64,000 nt of DNA from GCA-002790365 sp964486645 (GCA_964486645.1 CAZAOG010000001.1:1-64000); one strand, 5' to 3'; shown: positions 43,419-53,910, counted from the stretch's first letter. Numbers and translations: made by a program. Notes: generated by a model not told the origin, from the sequence alone.

Positions 43419-44949
43419 AAGGAATGTTGTTTAATATATCGGTTGCAGTATATGTTAATTCGGTTTGTTTATAAGCCAATATATCGGCAGATAAACTATG
43501 CAAATAAACAGCCGTAATTATCGCTTTTTCAAATGACATTTTTTGTGAAGCAAAACCTGCAATTAGTCCCGTTAATACATCACCGGTTCCGAACTTTGCC
43601 ATTCCCGGGTTACCTGTACTATTTATAATCGACTCCCCTTTGGGTGTGAAAATTATTGTCGGGGCACCTTTCAAAACCAAATAAGCTCCCGTTTCTCTTA
43701 CAAATTTATTCCCGTATTTTATTATATCGGTTGTTAATTCTGCGACAGATATATTGATTAAATTTGCAAACTCTCCGTAATGAGGAGTAAGCACCGAATT
43801 TTTTAGATTTACACTTTTATATCTATTATTATTGAGCGCATAAATTGCATCGGCATCAATTACTATTTTTTTTCTTTTTCTTTTCCTTAAAATTAAAAGT
43901 ACAGAGTTTTGTGTTTTAATATTTCTTCCTAATCCGGGACCGAGAACAATTGAATCCGCCCAGTAAATATTATCCAAGAATTCACTTACGTTTTCTTCAA
44001 ATAAACATTCCGACTTCCCGTTACCATAGCTGATTACTACTACTTCACCCAATTTTTTTTGAATTAAATTTCTAACAGACTTTGGAAAACATAATATTGA
44101 AGCACCCGCTCCGGTTTTCAATACGGCTTTAGAGGTAAGTACCGCTGCACCGGGATATTTAGCCGAACCCGCTATTCCAAGCACCTTACCCGCAGAATAT
44201 TTGTGAATATTTTTCTCTCTTTTGGGTAACGACATGAATACGTCTTCAGGCTCGGTTAAAAAAACATCGGCTTTTATTCCTTCAAAATACTCGTCGCTTA
44301 TTCCTATTCCGGCTTTGACTACTTTCCCGCAATGTGTAAAACCTTTATTAAAAAATAATCCTTTTTTGTATCCGCCTAATGAAATGGTTAAATCCGATTT
44401 GAAGATTACCTCGCCTGTGGCTTTATCGGCATCTAACCCTGTAGGAATGTCAATGGCAATTTTAATTGACCTTTTTTTATTTAAATGTTTAACAACCGAT
44501 TTGTAAGGTTCTCTTAATTCTCCTTTTCCTCCGCTGCCTAAAATTGCATCTACTATAATTTGGGATGAGTTTATTTTGCTCATCTGTTTAGGAGATTTAT
44601 AATTGTATATTTGAATATTTTTATTTTGCGCAGATAATTTTTTTAAAATATTATAATTTGTTAAGCAATCGGCAGACATTTTATTTTTAGCGCCGATGGA
44701 TATTACATTTACTTTGAAACCGGCATTGGCAAAATGTCGGGCTGTTGCAAAACCGTCACCGCCGTTATTTCCTTTGCCGCAAACAAAACCTATTTTATTA
44801 ATTTTATTATTAGAATGGATGAAGGAAATAATTTCATTAAAGATATTGATGGAGGCATTTTCCATTAGGATTAAACCGGATATACCGAGTTTGTTAACGG
44901 CGTAACCGTCTACCTTTCTGATATCTTTAGTATTATAGAGAGGAATCAT
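43384..44949 (-). CDS. nnr: Bifunctional NAD(P)H-hydrate epimerase/dehydratase
   Basis: 521 aa from the ATG that gives MIPLYNTKDIRKVD. The N-terminal YjeF_N epimerase domain has LMENASINIF, CGKGNNGGDGFATARHFA and DIPTGLDADKATGEV; the C-terminal ADP-dependent dehydratase has SVLTPHYGEF, LVLKGAPTIIF and NSTGNPGMAKFGTGDVLTGL. It repairs damaged NADH/NADPH. Its place after nuoN is fitting for a redox group but it is 84 bases away. Confidence 0.94.
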   Translation of the reverse strand: MIPLYNTKDIRKVDGYAVNKLGISGLILMENASINIFNEIISFIHSNNKINKIGFVCGKGNNGGDGFATARHFANAGFKVNVISIGAKNKMSADCLTNYNILKKLSAQNKNIQIYNYKSPKQMSKINSSQIIVDAILGSGGKGELREPYKSVVKHLNKKRSIKIAIDIPTGLDADKATGEVIFKSDLTISLGGYKKGLFFNKGFTHCGKVVKAGIGISDEYFEGIKADVFLTEPEDVFMSLPKREKNIHKYSAGKVLGIAGSAKYPGAAVLTSKAVLKTGAGASILCFPKSVRNLIQKKLGEVVVISYGNGKSECLFEENVSEFLDNIYWADSIVLGPGLGRNIKTQNSVLLILRKRKRKKIVIDADAIYALNNNRYKSVNLKNSVLTPHYGEFANLINISVAELTTDIIKYGNKFVRETGAYLVLKGAPTIIFTPKGESIINSTGNPGMAKFGTGDVLTGLIAGFASQKMSFEKAIITAVYLHSLSADILAYKQTELTYTATDILNNIPFATNFLVNCCA

Positions 44950-45032
44950 AATATTTTGCCACAAAGCTTATACATAAAATAGTTAAGCGGTTAAGAGAGA
45001 TAATCTAAAATATTCATTAGAAATATAATAAA

Positions 45033-46451
45033 TTATTTCAAGAAGGATGAAATTACGTTAATAAGCGTACCGGGTAAAATACCAATTACAATTACAAAAA
45101 GTACGGAAACAACTACGGACAACAACCCGTAATTTCCCTTTTTTACGGTAAAATCTTTTTCGGTTTCTTTGAAGTACATAATGACAACAACTCTTATATA
45201 AAAATAAACACTTATTACGCTTGAAATAACACCGATAATTGCCAACCAGGTCATATCTGCCTTTATAGCGGCAATAAAGATGTAATACTTACCGAAGAAG
45301 CCTGCAAACGGCGGAATACCTGCTAAAGAGAACATACTGATAGCCAACATTGCCGCCAACAGAGGCTGCCTTTTCGAAAGGCCTGCATAAGAGTCAAAAG
45401 TTAAATTAGTTTCTTCTTTACCTTCGATGAGAGCAACCACACCGAAAGCTCCGAGATTCATAAATGTATAAACTGCCAAGTAAAATATTATTCCTGCAAT
45501 TCCTTCAAAATTACCGGAGGCAAGACCAATGAGCAAATAACCTGCGTGAGCTATTGAAGAATATGCAAGCATTCGTTTAATGTTATCCTGAGCAATAGCA
45601 ACAATACTGCCGTAGAGCATTGATGCTACGGCTAATACCGCCAAGTAAGGTGCGAACACATTTGCGTTGCCGTACATAAAAACCGTACCTAATGTAATTA
45701 TTACGGCAGAAAAGGCAGCAGTTTTGCCGGCTGTAGAAAAGAATCCTGCAACAGTGGTAGCAGAACCTTCATAAACATCGGGTACCCACATGTGGAAAGG
45801 AAATGCTGCCATTTTAAATGAAAAGCCGATAAGAAACAATAAAATTCCGGCAATAAAAATAAGATTATGCGATAATTCACCAAATTTACTAACAATAACC
45901 GCAATAGAAGTTGAGTTTGCCGTGCCGAAGATTAGAGCTATTCCATAGACTATAAATCCCGTAGCAAATGCACCGAGTAAAAAATATTTTAACGAAGCTT
46001 CGTTGGCTTTTAATCTTGTTCTGTTTAATCCTGCTAAAGCATAAAAACTTACCGACATGATTTCCAATCCTAAGAAAATAACAAATAAGTCTTTAGCTCC
46101 TGCCATCAACATCATGCCAAGGACGGAAAATTGAAGAATTATATAAAATTCTCCGAAATTATTTCCATATTTTTCCGCGTAATCCATTGCCATTAAAACA
46201 ACCAAAGCGGCGGCAAAATTAAAAAGGAAGATAAATATGTTAATATTCCCCCCAACCTGGAGCATATTATTAAAAAACAATTGTGTATTATCCGCATAAT
46301 AGAGAGAATGAAATCCCGCTGCAAGAAAAATAAGAACGGAAAACCACGCAATTAATCGTTTACTGTTTTTTATATATATTTCAATAAATATTGAAACAAG
46401 TATGCCTGATGCAATTAAAATAAATGGGGTTAAATTAAAAATTTCTTTCAT
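45033..46451 (-). CDS. nuoN: NADH-quinone oxidoreductase subunit N
   Basis: 472 aa from ATG 46451. About 14 membrane segments of the antiporter-like family: MDYAEKYGNNFGEFYI, SLKYFLLGAFATGF, FKMAAFPFHMWVPDVYEGS, AIAQDNIKRMLAYSSIAHAGYLL. One of three proton-pumping subunits of complex I. It follows the 121-aa unknown gene closely. Confidence 0.95.
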   Translation of the reverse strand: MKEIFNLTPFILIASGILVSIFIEIYIKNSKRLIAWFSVLIFLAAGFHSLYYADNTQLFFNNMLQVGGNINIFIFLFNFAAALVVLMAMDYAEKYGNNFGEFYIILQFSVLGMMLMAGAKDLFVIFLGLEIMSVSFYALAGLNRTRLKANEASLKYFLLGAFATGFIVYGIALIFGTANSTSIAVIVSKFGELSHNLIFIAGILLFLIGFSFKMAAFPFHMWVPDVYEGSATTVAGFFSTAGKTAAFSAVIITLGTVFMYGNANVFAPYLAVLAVASMLYGSIVAIAQDNIKRMLAYSSIAHAGYLLIGLASGNFEGIAGIIFYLAVYTFMNLGAFGVVALIEGKEETNLTFDSYAGLSKRQPLLAAMLAISMFSLAGIPPFAGFFGKYYIFIAAIKADMTWLAIIGVISSVISVYFYIRVVVIMYFKETEKDFTVKKGNYGLLSVVVSVLFVIVIGILPGTLINVISSFLK

Positions 46452-46465
46452 TATTATAGCCAAAA

Positions 46466-46831
46466 TTACTCAATAAATAAAATATCATCGTCTGTTGCTT
46501 CGATTTTTAATTCGTGATTTTCACCCGGATAAAGTGCAAGTTTACGATGATTTTTAAGTTTAAATATATCTTTATCTTTTTCCACAATTACAATTTTTAT
46601 GGCTTCGTATTTTGATATCTCATCTGCCAAATGTTTATATTCCTTAAAATAAATGCTCATAAATCCGTTTTCTTCTTTAACGTAAATATGTTTGGAAGTC
46701 GGAGAAAAATCAGTAATAATATTATCTTCAATAATTACTTTTAATAAATAACCGTTAAAAGGTAAAATTACCCTGTTGTAATAATATAAACCGTTTTCTT
46801 TCTTTTTAAGTATTTCATTAATTGTACTCAT
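46466..46831 (-). CDS. Unknown soluble protein in the nuo operon
   Basis: 121 aa, no signal peptide, no membrane segment; mixed beta/alpha with KENGLYYYNRVILPFNGYLL, NGFMSIYFKEYKHLADEI and an acidic end (ATDDDILFIE). It starts 14 bases after the antiporter and ends 14 bases before the nuoN start, so it is translated within the complex I operon. No family recognised. Confidence 0.65.
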   Translation of the reverse strand: MSTINEILKKKENGLYYYNRVILPFNGYLLKVIIEDNIITDFSPTSKHIYVKEENGFMSIYFKEYKHLADEISKYEAIKIVIVEKDKDIFKLKNHRKLALYPGENHELKIEATDDDILFIE

Positions 46832-46845
46832 AGTTTTACTTCCTT

Positions 46846-48255
46846 TTATCTAAAGAAAATTAACCAAACTAAAGCATAAATAGGAACTAAGATTGGTATA
46901 GCATATTTAATTAAATAAGCAAAGAAACTCGGCATTTCAATGCCGGCTCTTTCTGAAATTGACTTAACCATAAAATTCGGTCCGTTGCCAATATAGGTCA
47001 TTGCGCCGAAAAAGACAGCCGATACCGAAATAGCCCTTAAAAAGACATCATCTCTAAAAACAAATTCCAGTACTTGAGATTGTACGTTCACATCCAAAGC
47101 AAACTTACCCATAGCCGCACTTAAAAAGTTAAGATAAGTGGGTGTGTTATCCAACACTGCCGACAAAGAGCCCGTTGCCCAATAAAATGTTGAAGTATCA
47201 AGAAGGTCGTGATTTACCTTGGCAAAATTTGCAATCAATTGTAAAGCAGGTACCATCGTTAAAAATATACCGATAAATAAATAAGCAACTTCCTTAATGG
47301 GTTCAAAATCAAATTCGTTTGCTTTAAGAACATCCGGGTGCGCATTTTTATAAGATAGATAAACAACACCGAACATTATAAACTCCCTAATTCCGATAGG
47401 AAAAGGACTCAAACTCGGCACCCAGCTTATCACGTTGGGGTCGATAAATACTGCGATAATAATTACGGCTAAATAGATTAAGTTTTTACCGCCTTTAAAT
47501 TCAATAGTACCGGAGTAGTCTATTTTAGCTATATTTTTCTCGCCTGTTTTGTTCCTTCTATCAAATAAATAAAACACCAATAGAATTAAAAGAATGGTAG
47601 GCAGCCAAATATACCAAACATTTTCAATTACCCAGAAAAACGGAACACCTCTTAAAAAGCCTATGAACAAGGGAGGATCACCGATAGGCGTTAAAGCACC
47701 CCCGACATTACTAACAAGGAAAATAAAGAAAATGATATGATACGGCTTTATTCTTTCTTTGTTCATTTTTATAAAAGGTCTTATCAAAAGCATTGCCGCG
47801 CCTGTTGTTCCTATAACGTTAGCCAATACGGCTCCGAGTAATAAAAACAAAACATTGGCAAACGGTGTCGCTTCTTTATTAACTTTTATAAGAATTCCGC
47901 CCGAAGCAACAAATAAAGAACTTAATAAAGCTATAAAGGAAACATATTCAGTAAAAATATGGAGTATACTTTCGTAATCTTTTAAAAAATATAAATAATA
48001 AACTAAAGTTATTAAACCCAATAATATTGAGATTTTCGGATAATGTCTCTCCCAAAAATGTTTGTAAAATAAAGGACCGGTTGCTATCAGTATTAATATA
48101 ATTACAAACGGCAGAACCATAAAGATACTCGGTTCAACAACTTCTGCGGTTTCGGATAAAGCTGCGGCTGAATCTGCACCGAACAAATTTGTTGCCGATA
48201 AAAAAACAAGTGATATTACTATTGTTAAAAAATGAAATCTCTTAGAAGCCAGCAT
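46846..48255 (-). CDS. Na+/H+ antiporter (NhaD/UIT-like ion transporter)
   Basis: 469 aa, a possible signal peptide (SLVFLSATNLFGADSA) and 11-12 membrane segments. The two family motifs are present: ANVIGTTGAAMLLIRP with SNVGGALTPIGDPPLF in the first half, and SAVLDNTPTYLNFL with MTYIGNGPNFMVKSIS in the second, as in ion transporter superfamily Na+/H+ antiporters. It lies between nuoM and nuoN with short spacings. Ion specificity is inferred from the family. Confidence 0.85.
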   Translation of the reverse strand: MLASKRFHFLTIVISLVFLSATNLFGADSAAALSETAEVVEPSIFMVLPFVIILILIATGPLFYKHFWERHYPKISILLGLITLVYYLYFLKDYESILHIFTEYVSFIALLSSLFVASGGILIKVNKEATPFANVLFLLLGAVLANVIGTTGAAMLLIRPFIKMNKERIKPYHIIFFIFLVSNVGGALTPIGDPPLFIGFLRGVPFFWVIENVWYIWLPTILLILLVFYLFDRRNKTGEKNIAKIDYSGTIEFKGGKNLIYLAVIIIAVFIDPNVISWVPSLSPFPIGIREFIMFGVVYLSYKNAHPDVLKANEFDFEPIKEVAYLFIGIFLTMVPALQLIANFAKVNHDLLDTSTFYWATGSLSAVLDNTPTYLNFLSAAMGKFALDVNVQSQVLEFVFRDDVFLRAISVSAVFFGAMTYIGNGPNFMVKSISERAGIEMPSFFAYLIKYAIPILVPIYALVWLIFFR

Positions 48256-48264
48256 CCATTACCT

Positions 48265-49788
48265 TTACTTTAAAGTTACATTTTGACGTTGAAAAACCTG
48301 CTCGATAACTTTATGAGTAGATTTTTTTGAGACATTTAGAAAAGTACTCGGATATATACCTATCCAAACAATAAAAATAAATATCGGGACTAAAACAAGC
48401 ATCTCGCGTTTGTTCATATCTTTAAGTCCTTCCAATTTAGGATTAGTAACTTTTCCGAAAACAACTCTCTGGTACATCCACAGCATATAAACAGCGGCAA
48501 AGATTACTCCCGAAGCTGCAAATACAGTATAAATCCAACTGTTTAATACCGGTGATTTAAATGAACCCACTAAAATTAAAAATTCGCCCACAAATCCGTT
48601 TAACCCGGGCAAACCTATTGATGAAAGTGAAGCAAACATAAGTGCGAAAACGTAGAAAGGAACTATTTTGGCAAGTCCGCCGTATTCCGATATTTCCCTT
48701 GTATGCGTTCTTTCATAAATTACACCGACTAAAAGGAATAAAGCTCCGGTAGATAATCCGTGATTTACCATTTGAATGATCGAGCCTTGCAAAGATTCTG
48801 CAGTCATTGCAAAAATACCGAGAACAACAAAGCCTAAATGTGCAACGGAAGAATATGCCACAAGTTTTTTCATATCCTTTTGAACCATTGCCACAAGTGC
48901 CCCGTAAATTATTCCTATTACAGCAAGTACGGAAATAAAAGGAGCAAAATAAATTGATGCTTCCGGAAATAACGGCAAATTAAATCTGACTAACCCGTAC
49001 GTACCCATCTTCAGCAAAATGGCAGCAAGTATAACACTGCCTGCCGTAGGTGCTTCAGTGTGAGCGTCAGGAAGCCAGGTATGTAAAGGAAACAACGGTA
49101 CTTTAATAGCAAAACTAAGAGCGAATGCCAAGAACATGTACAGCTGAATTGTACTTGGAATAGTAGGAGCTACTTTATATAATTCCGTTATATCCGTAGA
49201 TAAATGTCCGAGAGAACTTGATGCATAAATTGCCAGCCAAATAATGGCAACCAGCATAAGTAAGCTGCCTACCATAGTATAAATAAAAAATTTAACGGAT
49301 GCATAAATTCTTCTCTTGCCGCCCCAAATTCCGATTATAAAGTACATCGGAATTAAAGTTATCTCCCAGAAAATGTAAAATAAGAAAAGATCCAGGGAAA
49401 GGAACACACCAATAATTCCTGTTTCTAAAAGAAGCATAAAGAAAGTAAACTCTTTAACATTCTTCTTTATGCTTGACCAGCTTGAAATTAATGTAAGCGG
49501 CGTTATAAAAGTAGTGAGCAATAAAAGCAGCAGCGACATTCCGTCCAAGCCCACAAAGAAACTTATATTTAAATTTGTAATCCAATTAAACTTAAATATA
49601 AACTGGAAGTCGCCGTTTTCAACATTAAAATTAAAATAAAGAATTACTGAAAGAATGAAAGCAATAACAGATACCCCTAAGCCGAAGTATCTAATCAAAT
49701 TTTCATTTTTTTTATTAAAAAATAAGAGAAGTACCGCGCCTAAAATAGGGACAAATAAAAGTATTGTAAGTATAATATTTGATTCCAT
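48265..49788 (-). CDS. nuoM: NADH-quinone oxidoreductase subunit M
   Basis: 507 aa, about 14 membrane segments. Key stretches: FYIFWEITLIPMYFIIGIWGG, FALSFAIKVPLFPLHTWLPDAHTEAPT (conserved Lys), VQKDMKKLVAYSSVAHLGF and the C-terminal YPSTFLNVS. Proton-pumping antiporter-like subunit of complex I. 4 bases after nuoL. Confidence 0.96.
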   Translation of the reverse strand: MESNIILTILLFVPILGAVLLLFFNKKNENLIRYFGLGVSVIAFILSVILYFNFNVENGDFQFIFKFNWITNLNISFFVGLDGMSLLLLLLTTFITPLTLISSWSSIKKNVKEFTFFMLLLETGIIGVFLSLDLFLFYIFWEITLIPMYFIIGIWGGKRRIYASVKFFIYTMVGSLLMLVAIIWLAIYASSSLGHLSTDITELYKVAPTIPSTIQLYMFLAFALSFAIKVPLFPLHTWLPDAHTEAPTAGSVILAAILLKMGTYGLVRFNLPLFPEASIYFAPFISVLAVIGIIYGALVAMVQKDMKKLVAYSSVAHLGFVVLGIFAMTAESLQGSIIQMVNHGLSTGALFLLVGVIYERTHTREISEYGGLAKIVPFYVFALMFASLSSIGLPGLNGFVGEFLILVGSFKSPVLNSWIYTVFAASGVIFAAVYMLWMYQRVVFGKVTNPKLEGLKDMNKREMLVLVPIFIFIVWIGIYPSTFLNVSKKSTHKVIEQVFQRQNVTLK

Positions 49789-49792
49789 AAAA

Positions 49793-51730
49793 TTATAAAG
49801 TGAAAATTATCCAAAAAAGTGCTATTGCAATGCCGACTGCCATTATCAACGCATAGAATTGTGCAATGCCGTTTTCTAATTTTCTTATTTTTACTGAAAT
49901 AGAATTGATAATTGAGGCAGCACCGTTTACTGCTCCGTCAATAATTTTTGTATCGGTTATTTTCCAAAGCACTGATTCTGAAAAACGATAAATTGGTTTA
50001 ACAATAGACCAATCGTAAAATTCGTCCACAAAATATTTGTTCCATAAAATTTTGTAAATGCCGTTAAATCTATTTTTCATTTTATCTGCGAATGCAGGAT
50101 TTTTCAGATAGATTTGCCTTGCAATTATTATACCTGCTATGGCTATTAAAACGGAGATAGTCATTAAAGTAATTTCAGTAGAGTTCGAATAAGTTTGATA
50201 GAGAGCTAATTTACTTTCGGCATTTCTAAAAATCGGTTCGAACCAATGTTCAAATTTGTTGCCGCCTTCTCCGGAAAACAATGCAGGTATTCCGATAAAT
50301 CCGCCGATAGTTGCAAGCACGGCTAATGCAAATAAAGATAATGTCATCAATTTAGGTGATTCGTGCGGATGTTTATCTTTTTTAAATCTTTCTTTACCCA
50401 TAAAAGTAAGATAAACAACTCTAAAGATATAAAACGCCGTTAATAAGGCTGTAAATACGCCTATCCCCCAATATAATACATTCCCGTTTGCAAAAGAAAA
50501 CCATAGAATTTCATCCTTACTGAAGAACCCGGATAATGGAGGTATACCGGAGATAGCCAAGGACCCAATTACAAAAGTTACAAAAGTAGCGGGCATATAT
50601 TTTTTTAGTCCGCCGTAATTTTGTATACTCTGTTCTTCGTGCATAGCGTGAATTATTGAACCGGCACCCAAAAAGAGGAGAGCTTTGAAAAATGCGTGTG
50701 TCATTAAATGAAATAAACCTGCGGAAAAAGCACCTACTCCCAAAGCTAAAAACATATAGCCTAATTGAGATATTGTAGAATAAGCCAAGACCTTTTTAAT
50801 ATCATTTTGTACAAGACCTATCGTAGCTGCGAACAAAGCAGTGATAACGCCAACAACAGCAACAACAGTAAGTATTGCCGGCGCAGAAACAAATAAAATT
50901 GAAGACCTTGCAACCATATAAACCCCTGCAGTTACCATAGTTGCGGCGTGTATTAAAGCGGAAACCGGTGTAGGACCCGCCATTGCATCAGGCAGCCAAA
51001 CATAGAGAGGAATTTGTGCGGATTTACCTACAGCTCCTATAAATAAAAACAAAGCAATAAAATTAAATGTTGATTCCGGAATTCCGGGTGCACCTGCTCT
51101 TGCAAAAACTTCACCAAAATTTAAACTGCCGAATGTTAAATATATCAAGAACATTCCGAGCAGAAAGCCAAAATCACCAATTCTGTTTACTATAAATGCT
51201 TTTTTTCCGGCATCAGAAGTTGTACCTTTTTCAAATTTTTTGTCATACCAAAATCCTATAAGAAGATAGGAAGACAAGCCTACGCCTTCCCAACCTAAGA
51301 AAAGCAGTACAAAATTATCTGCAAGTATAAGGTTCATCATCATAAAGATGAACAAATTGAGATAAGCAAAAAATCTCCAAAAAGATTTGTCGCCGTGCAT
51401 ATAGCCGATTGAGTAAACATGAATAATGAATCCTATGCCGGTAACAATCAAAGCCATAAATAAAGAAAGCTGGTCGACTTGATAGGCTATGTTAACGTTT
51501 AATGCGCCGGCATTAAGCCACGTAAAAAGTTCGATTATATGTTCTCTGTTTTCAACGGGTAAAGATAATGTTTCGAAGAATGCAAAAAGAACGATAATAA
51601 AAGATATTCCTACCGCAGAACTGCCGATTATTCCAATTATCTTTTCATTTTTAATTTTGCTTCCGAAAATCCCGTTTATAAGGAAACCGACTAAAGGAAG
51701 GAGAACCGTTAAATAAATTAATTCAATCAT
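49793..51730 (-). CDS. nuoL: NADH-quinone oxidoreductase subunit L
   Basis: 645 aa with about 16 membrane segments. Motifs: LFLGWEGVGLSSYLLIGFW, SAQIPLYVWLPDAMAGPTPVSALIHAATMVTAG (split by loops), VQNDIKKVLAYSTISQLGYM and the long C-terminal lateral helix before IKFRK-like end. The largest antiporter-like subunit of complex I. Between nuoK and nuoM. Confidence 0.96.
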   Translation of the reverse strand: MIELIYLTVLLPLVGFLINGIFGSKIKNEKIIGIIGSSAVGISFIIVLFAFFETLSLPVENREHIIELFTWLNAGALNVNIAYQVDQLSLFMALIVTGIGFIIHVYSIGYMHGDKSFWRFFAYLNLFIFMMMNLILADNFVLLFLGWEGVGLSSYLLIGFWYDKKFEKGTTSDAGKKAFIVNRIGDFGFLLGMFLIYLTFGSLNFGEVFARAGAPGIPESTFNFIALFLFIGAVGKSAQIPLYVWLPDAMAGPTPVSALIHAATMVTAGVYMVARSSILFVSAPAILTVVAVVGVITALFAATIGLVQNDIKKVLAYSTISQLGYMFLALGVGAFSAGLFHLMTHAFFKALLFLGAGSIIHAMHEEQSIQNYGGLKKYMPATFVTFVIGSLAISGIPPLSGFFSKDEILWFSFANGNVLYWGIGVFTALLTAFYIFRVVYLTFMGKERFKKDKHPHESPKLMTLSLFALAVLATIGGFIGIPALFSGEGGNKFEHWFEPIFRNAESKLALYQTYSNSTEITLMTISVLIAIAGIIIARQIYLKNPAFADKMKNRFNGIYKILWNKYFVDEFYDWSIVKPIYRFSESVLWKITDTKIIDGAVNGAASIINSISVKIRKLENGIAQFYALIMAVGIAIALFWIIFTL

Positions 51731-51763
51731 ATAAAAGTTTTTTCAATATTCAATAATTAAAAA

Positions 51764-52069
51764 CTACCATTTTAGGATATTTATTTCATCTATATTTAAT
51801 GTCTTCTTATTACGGAACATTGCAATTATTATTGCAAGTCCAATTGCTGCTTCGGCTGCGGCAACCGTCATTACAAAAAACACAAAAAGCTGTCCTACCG
51901 AATTACCTAAAAAGGATGAAAACGCGACCATGGATAAATTAGCCGCATTCAACATCAGTTCGATAGACATAAATACCATTATTGCATTTCTTTTAACTAA
52001 TACGCCAATTACCCCGACGATAAAAATAAATGCGCTAAGTATTAAATAATATTCAATTGGAATTTCCAT
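51764..52069 (-). CDS. nuoK: NADH-quinone oxidoreductase subunit K
   Basis: 101 aa, three membrane segments: IEYYLILSAFIFIVGVIGV, MVFMSIELMLNAANLSMVAF (with the conserved Glu) and MTVAAAEAAIGLAIIIAMF (second conserved Glu). 6 bases after nuoJ. Confidence 0.95.
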   Translation of the reverse strand: MEIPIEYYLILSAFIFIVGVIGVLVKRNAIMVFMSIELMLNAANLSMVAFSSFLGNSVGQLFVFFVMTVAAAEAAIGLAIIIAMFRNKKTLNIDEINILKW

Positions 52070-52075
52070 TTTATT

Positions 52076-52591
52076 CTATTCAAATTTCTTTTTTGCTAAA
52101 ACAAGAGCTCCTATTGTAGCTGCTAATAATAAAAAACCGGCAGCTTCAAACGGAAGTATGTAATTTGTAAATAATTGTTTACCTATCTCTTCAACAGTAC
52201 CTGCTTTTACACTGGCTGCTACTGAAGCGTTATTTAAATTTCCGGGACTAATAAAGAAAATTAAATAAGCTAATTGCAGAAAGATAACAACCCCGACTAT
52301 TAAAGCAAAAATCTTTATGGAAGGATTTGCTTTTAAAAATTTTTTTTCATTTTCCGGCTTCAACAGCATAATTACAAACAGGAACAATACCATAATTGCA
52401 CCGGCATAAACAATAACTTGAACTACGGCAATAAATTGTGCATTTAGTATTAAATACAAACCGGCAAGTCCTGCAAAATTTAATATCATAAATAATGCAC
52501 TAATTACAAGGTTTCGCCCTGTCATCATCAGAACGGATGATATTGCTGAAACAGCACCAAATATTATAAATAAAACTACTTGTAAAGACAT
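52076..52591 (-). CDS. nuoJ: NADH-quinone oxidoreductase subunit J
   Basis: 171 aa, five membrane segments; FMILNFAGLAGLYLILNAQF and VQVIVYAGAIMVLFLFVIMLL are the family core. First nuo gene here: nuoA-I, including the quinone-site subunit nuoH, are not in the window; asnS lies directly upstream (23 bases). Confidence 0.93.
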   Translation of the reverse strand: MSLQVVLFIIFGAVSAISSVLMMTGRNLVISALFMILNFAGLAGLYLILNAQFIAVVQVIVYAGAIMVLFLFVIMLLKPENEKKFLKANPSIKIFALIVGVVIFLQLAYLIFFISPGNLNNASVAASVKAGTVEEIGKQLFTNYILPFEAAGFLLLAATIGALVLAKKKFE

Positions 52592-52614
52592 TTGTTTCTT
52601 AATTTAATTTTTAG

Positions 52615-53910
52615 TTATGGCGTTTTTCTATAAATCATTCTCGGAAACGGAATTGTTTCTCTAATATGTTCCAAGCCGCAAATCCAACTTACAGTTCTTT
52701 CAAGTCCTAAACCAAAACCCGAATGCGGCACTGACCCGTATCTTCTTAAATCCAAGTACCATTCAAAATGTTCTTGGGGAAGATCGTGTTCTTTTATTCT
52801 TTTAAGCAATAGATCATAATCATCTTCTCTTTGACTGCCGCCGATAATTTCACCGTAACCTTCGGGGGCTAATACATCAACGGCTAACGCAAGTTTTTCA
52901 TTTTCCGGATCTCTTTTCATGTAAAAAGCTTTTACTTCAGCAGGGTAACGATGTACCATAACAGGCCGGTCGAATTGATTAGAAATTATTGTTTCATCAG
53001 CTCCGCCGAAGTCGTTGCCCCATTCAAAATCAACGCCGTTTTCTTTTAAAATGTTAACAGCTTCATCGTATGTAATTTTTGGCAAGGGAGCTTTTACATT
53101 TTGTAATAAAGCGGTATCCCTATCCAAAGTTTTTAATTCACTTTCACAATCTTTTATTACGGTCTGAACAACATATTCCAAAAATTGTTCTGCTAAATCC
53201 ATATCATCATTTAAGTCAGCGAAAGCTACTTCAGGTTCCACCATCCAAAATTCCGTAAGATGTCTTCTTGTTTTTGATTTTTCTGCGCGGAAAGTCGGCC
53301 CGAAATTATAAACCTTACCGAGCGCCATTGCATTGGCTTCTGCATATAACTGTCCGGATTGAGTTAAATAAGCCTTTCCCAAATCAAAATAGTCAGTTGC
53401 AAATAGGGTTGACGTTCCTTCGCAGGCAGAAGGAGTTAAAATAGGAGTATCGACTAATGTAAAACCGTTATTGTCAAAAAAGTCTCTGATAGCTTTTACA
53501 ATTCTCGCTCTTACTTTTAATATAGCCGTCTGCTTACTTGATCTCAGCCAAAGATGGCGGTGGTCCATTAAAAATTCTATACCATGATCTTTGGGAGTAA
53601 TAGGGTAGTCGTGAGTTTCGCTAATAGTTTTTAAGTCCGAAGCATCAAGTTCATAACCCCCGGGTGAGCGGGGTTCTTTTTTAACTTTGCCTGTAACTTC
53701 GATTGAAGATTCCTGTCCTATTTTATCTGCGTTATCAAAAACTTCTGCGGGAACGTTCCCCTTAAAATAGATACATTGAACAATACCCGAGCCGTCGCGC
53801 AATAATAAAAATTTTAATTTTCCGCTTGATCTTTTGTTATAAAGCCAGCCCTTTAAGGTGATTTCTTCACCGACGTGTTTTGATAAATCCTTAACTAAAA
53901 TTTTCTGCAT
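52615..53910 (-). CDS. asnS: Asparaginyl-tRNA synthetase
   Basis: 431 aa. N-terminal OB-fold anticodon-binding domain (GWLYNKRSSGKLKFLLLRDG), then the class II core: motif 2 FGPTFRAEKSKTRRHLTEFWMVE, and motif 3 GFGLGLERTVSWICGLEHIRETIPFPR. The sequence at the active site and the short length fit AsnRS better than AspRS. Upstream of nuoJ in the same direction, possibly a shared transcript. Confidence 0.93.
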   Translation of the reverse strand: MQKILVKDLSKHVGEEITLKGWLYNKRSSGKLKFLLLRDGSGIVQCIYFKGNVPAEVFDNADKIGQESSIEVTGKVKKEPRSPGGYELDASDLKTISETHDYPITPKDHGIEFLMDHRHLWLRSSKQTAILKVRARIVKAIRDFFDNNGFTLVDTPILTPSACEGTSTLFATDYFDLGKAYLTQSGQLYAEANAMALGKVYNFGPTFRAEKSKTRRHLTEFWMVEPEVAFADLNDDMDLAEQFLEYVVQTVIKDCESELKTLDRDTALLQNVKAPLPKITYDEAVNILKENGVDFEWGNDFGGADETIISNQFDRPVMVHRYPAEVKAFYMKRDPENEKLALAVDVLAPEGYGEIIGGSQREDDYDLLLKRIKEHDLPQEHFEWYLDLRRYGSVPHSGFGLGLERTVSWICGLEHIRETIPFPRMIYRKTP

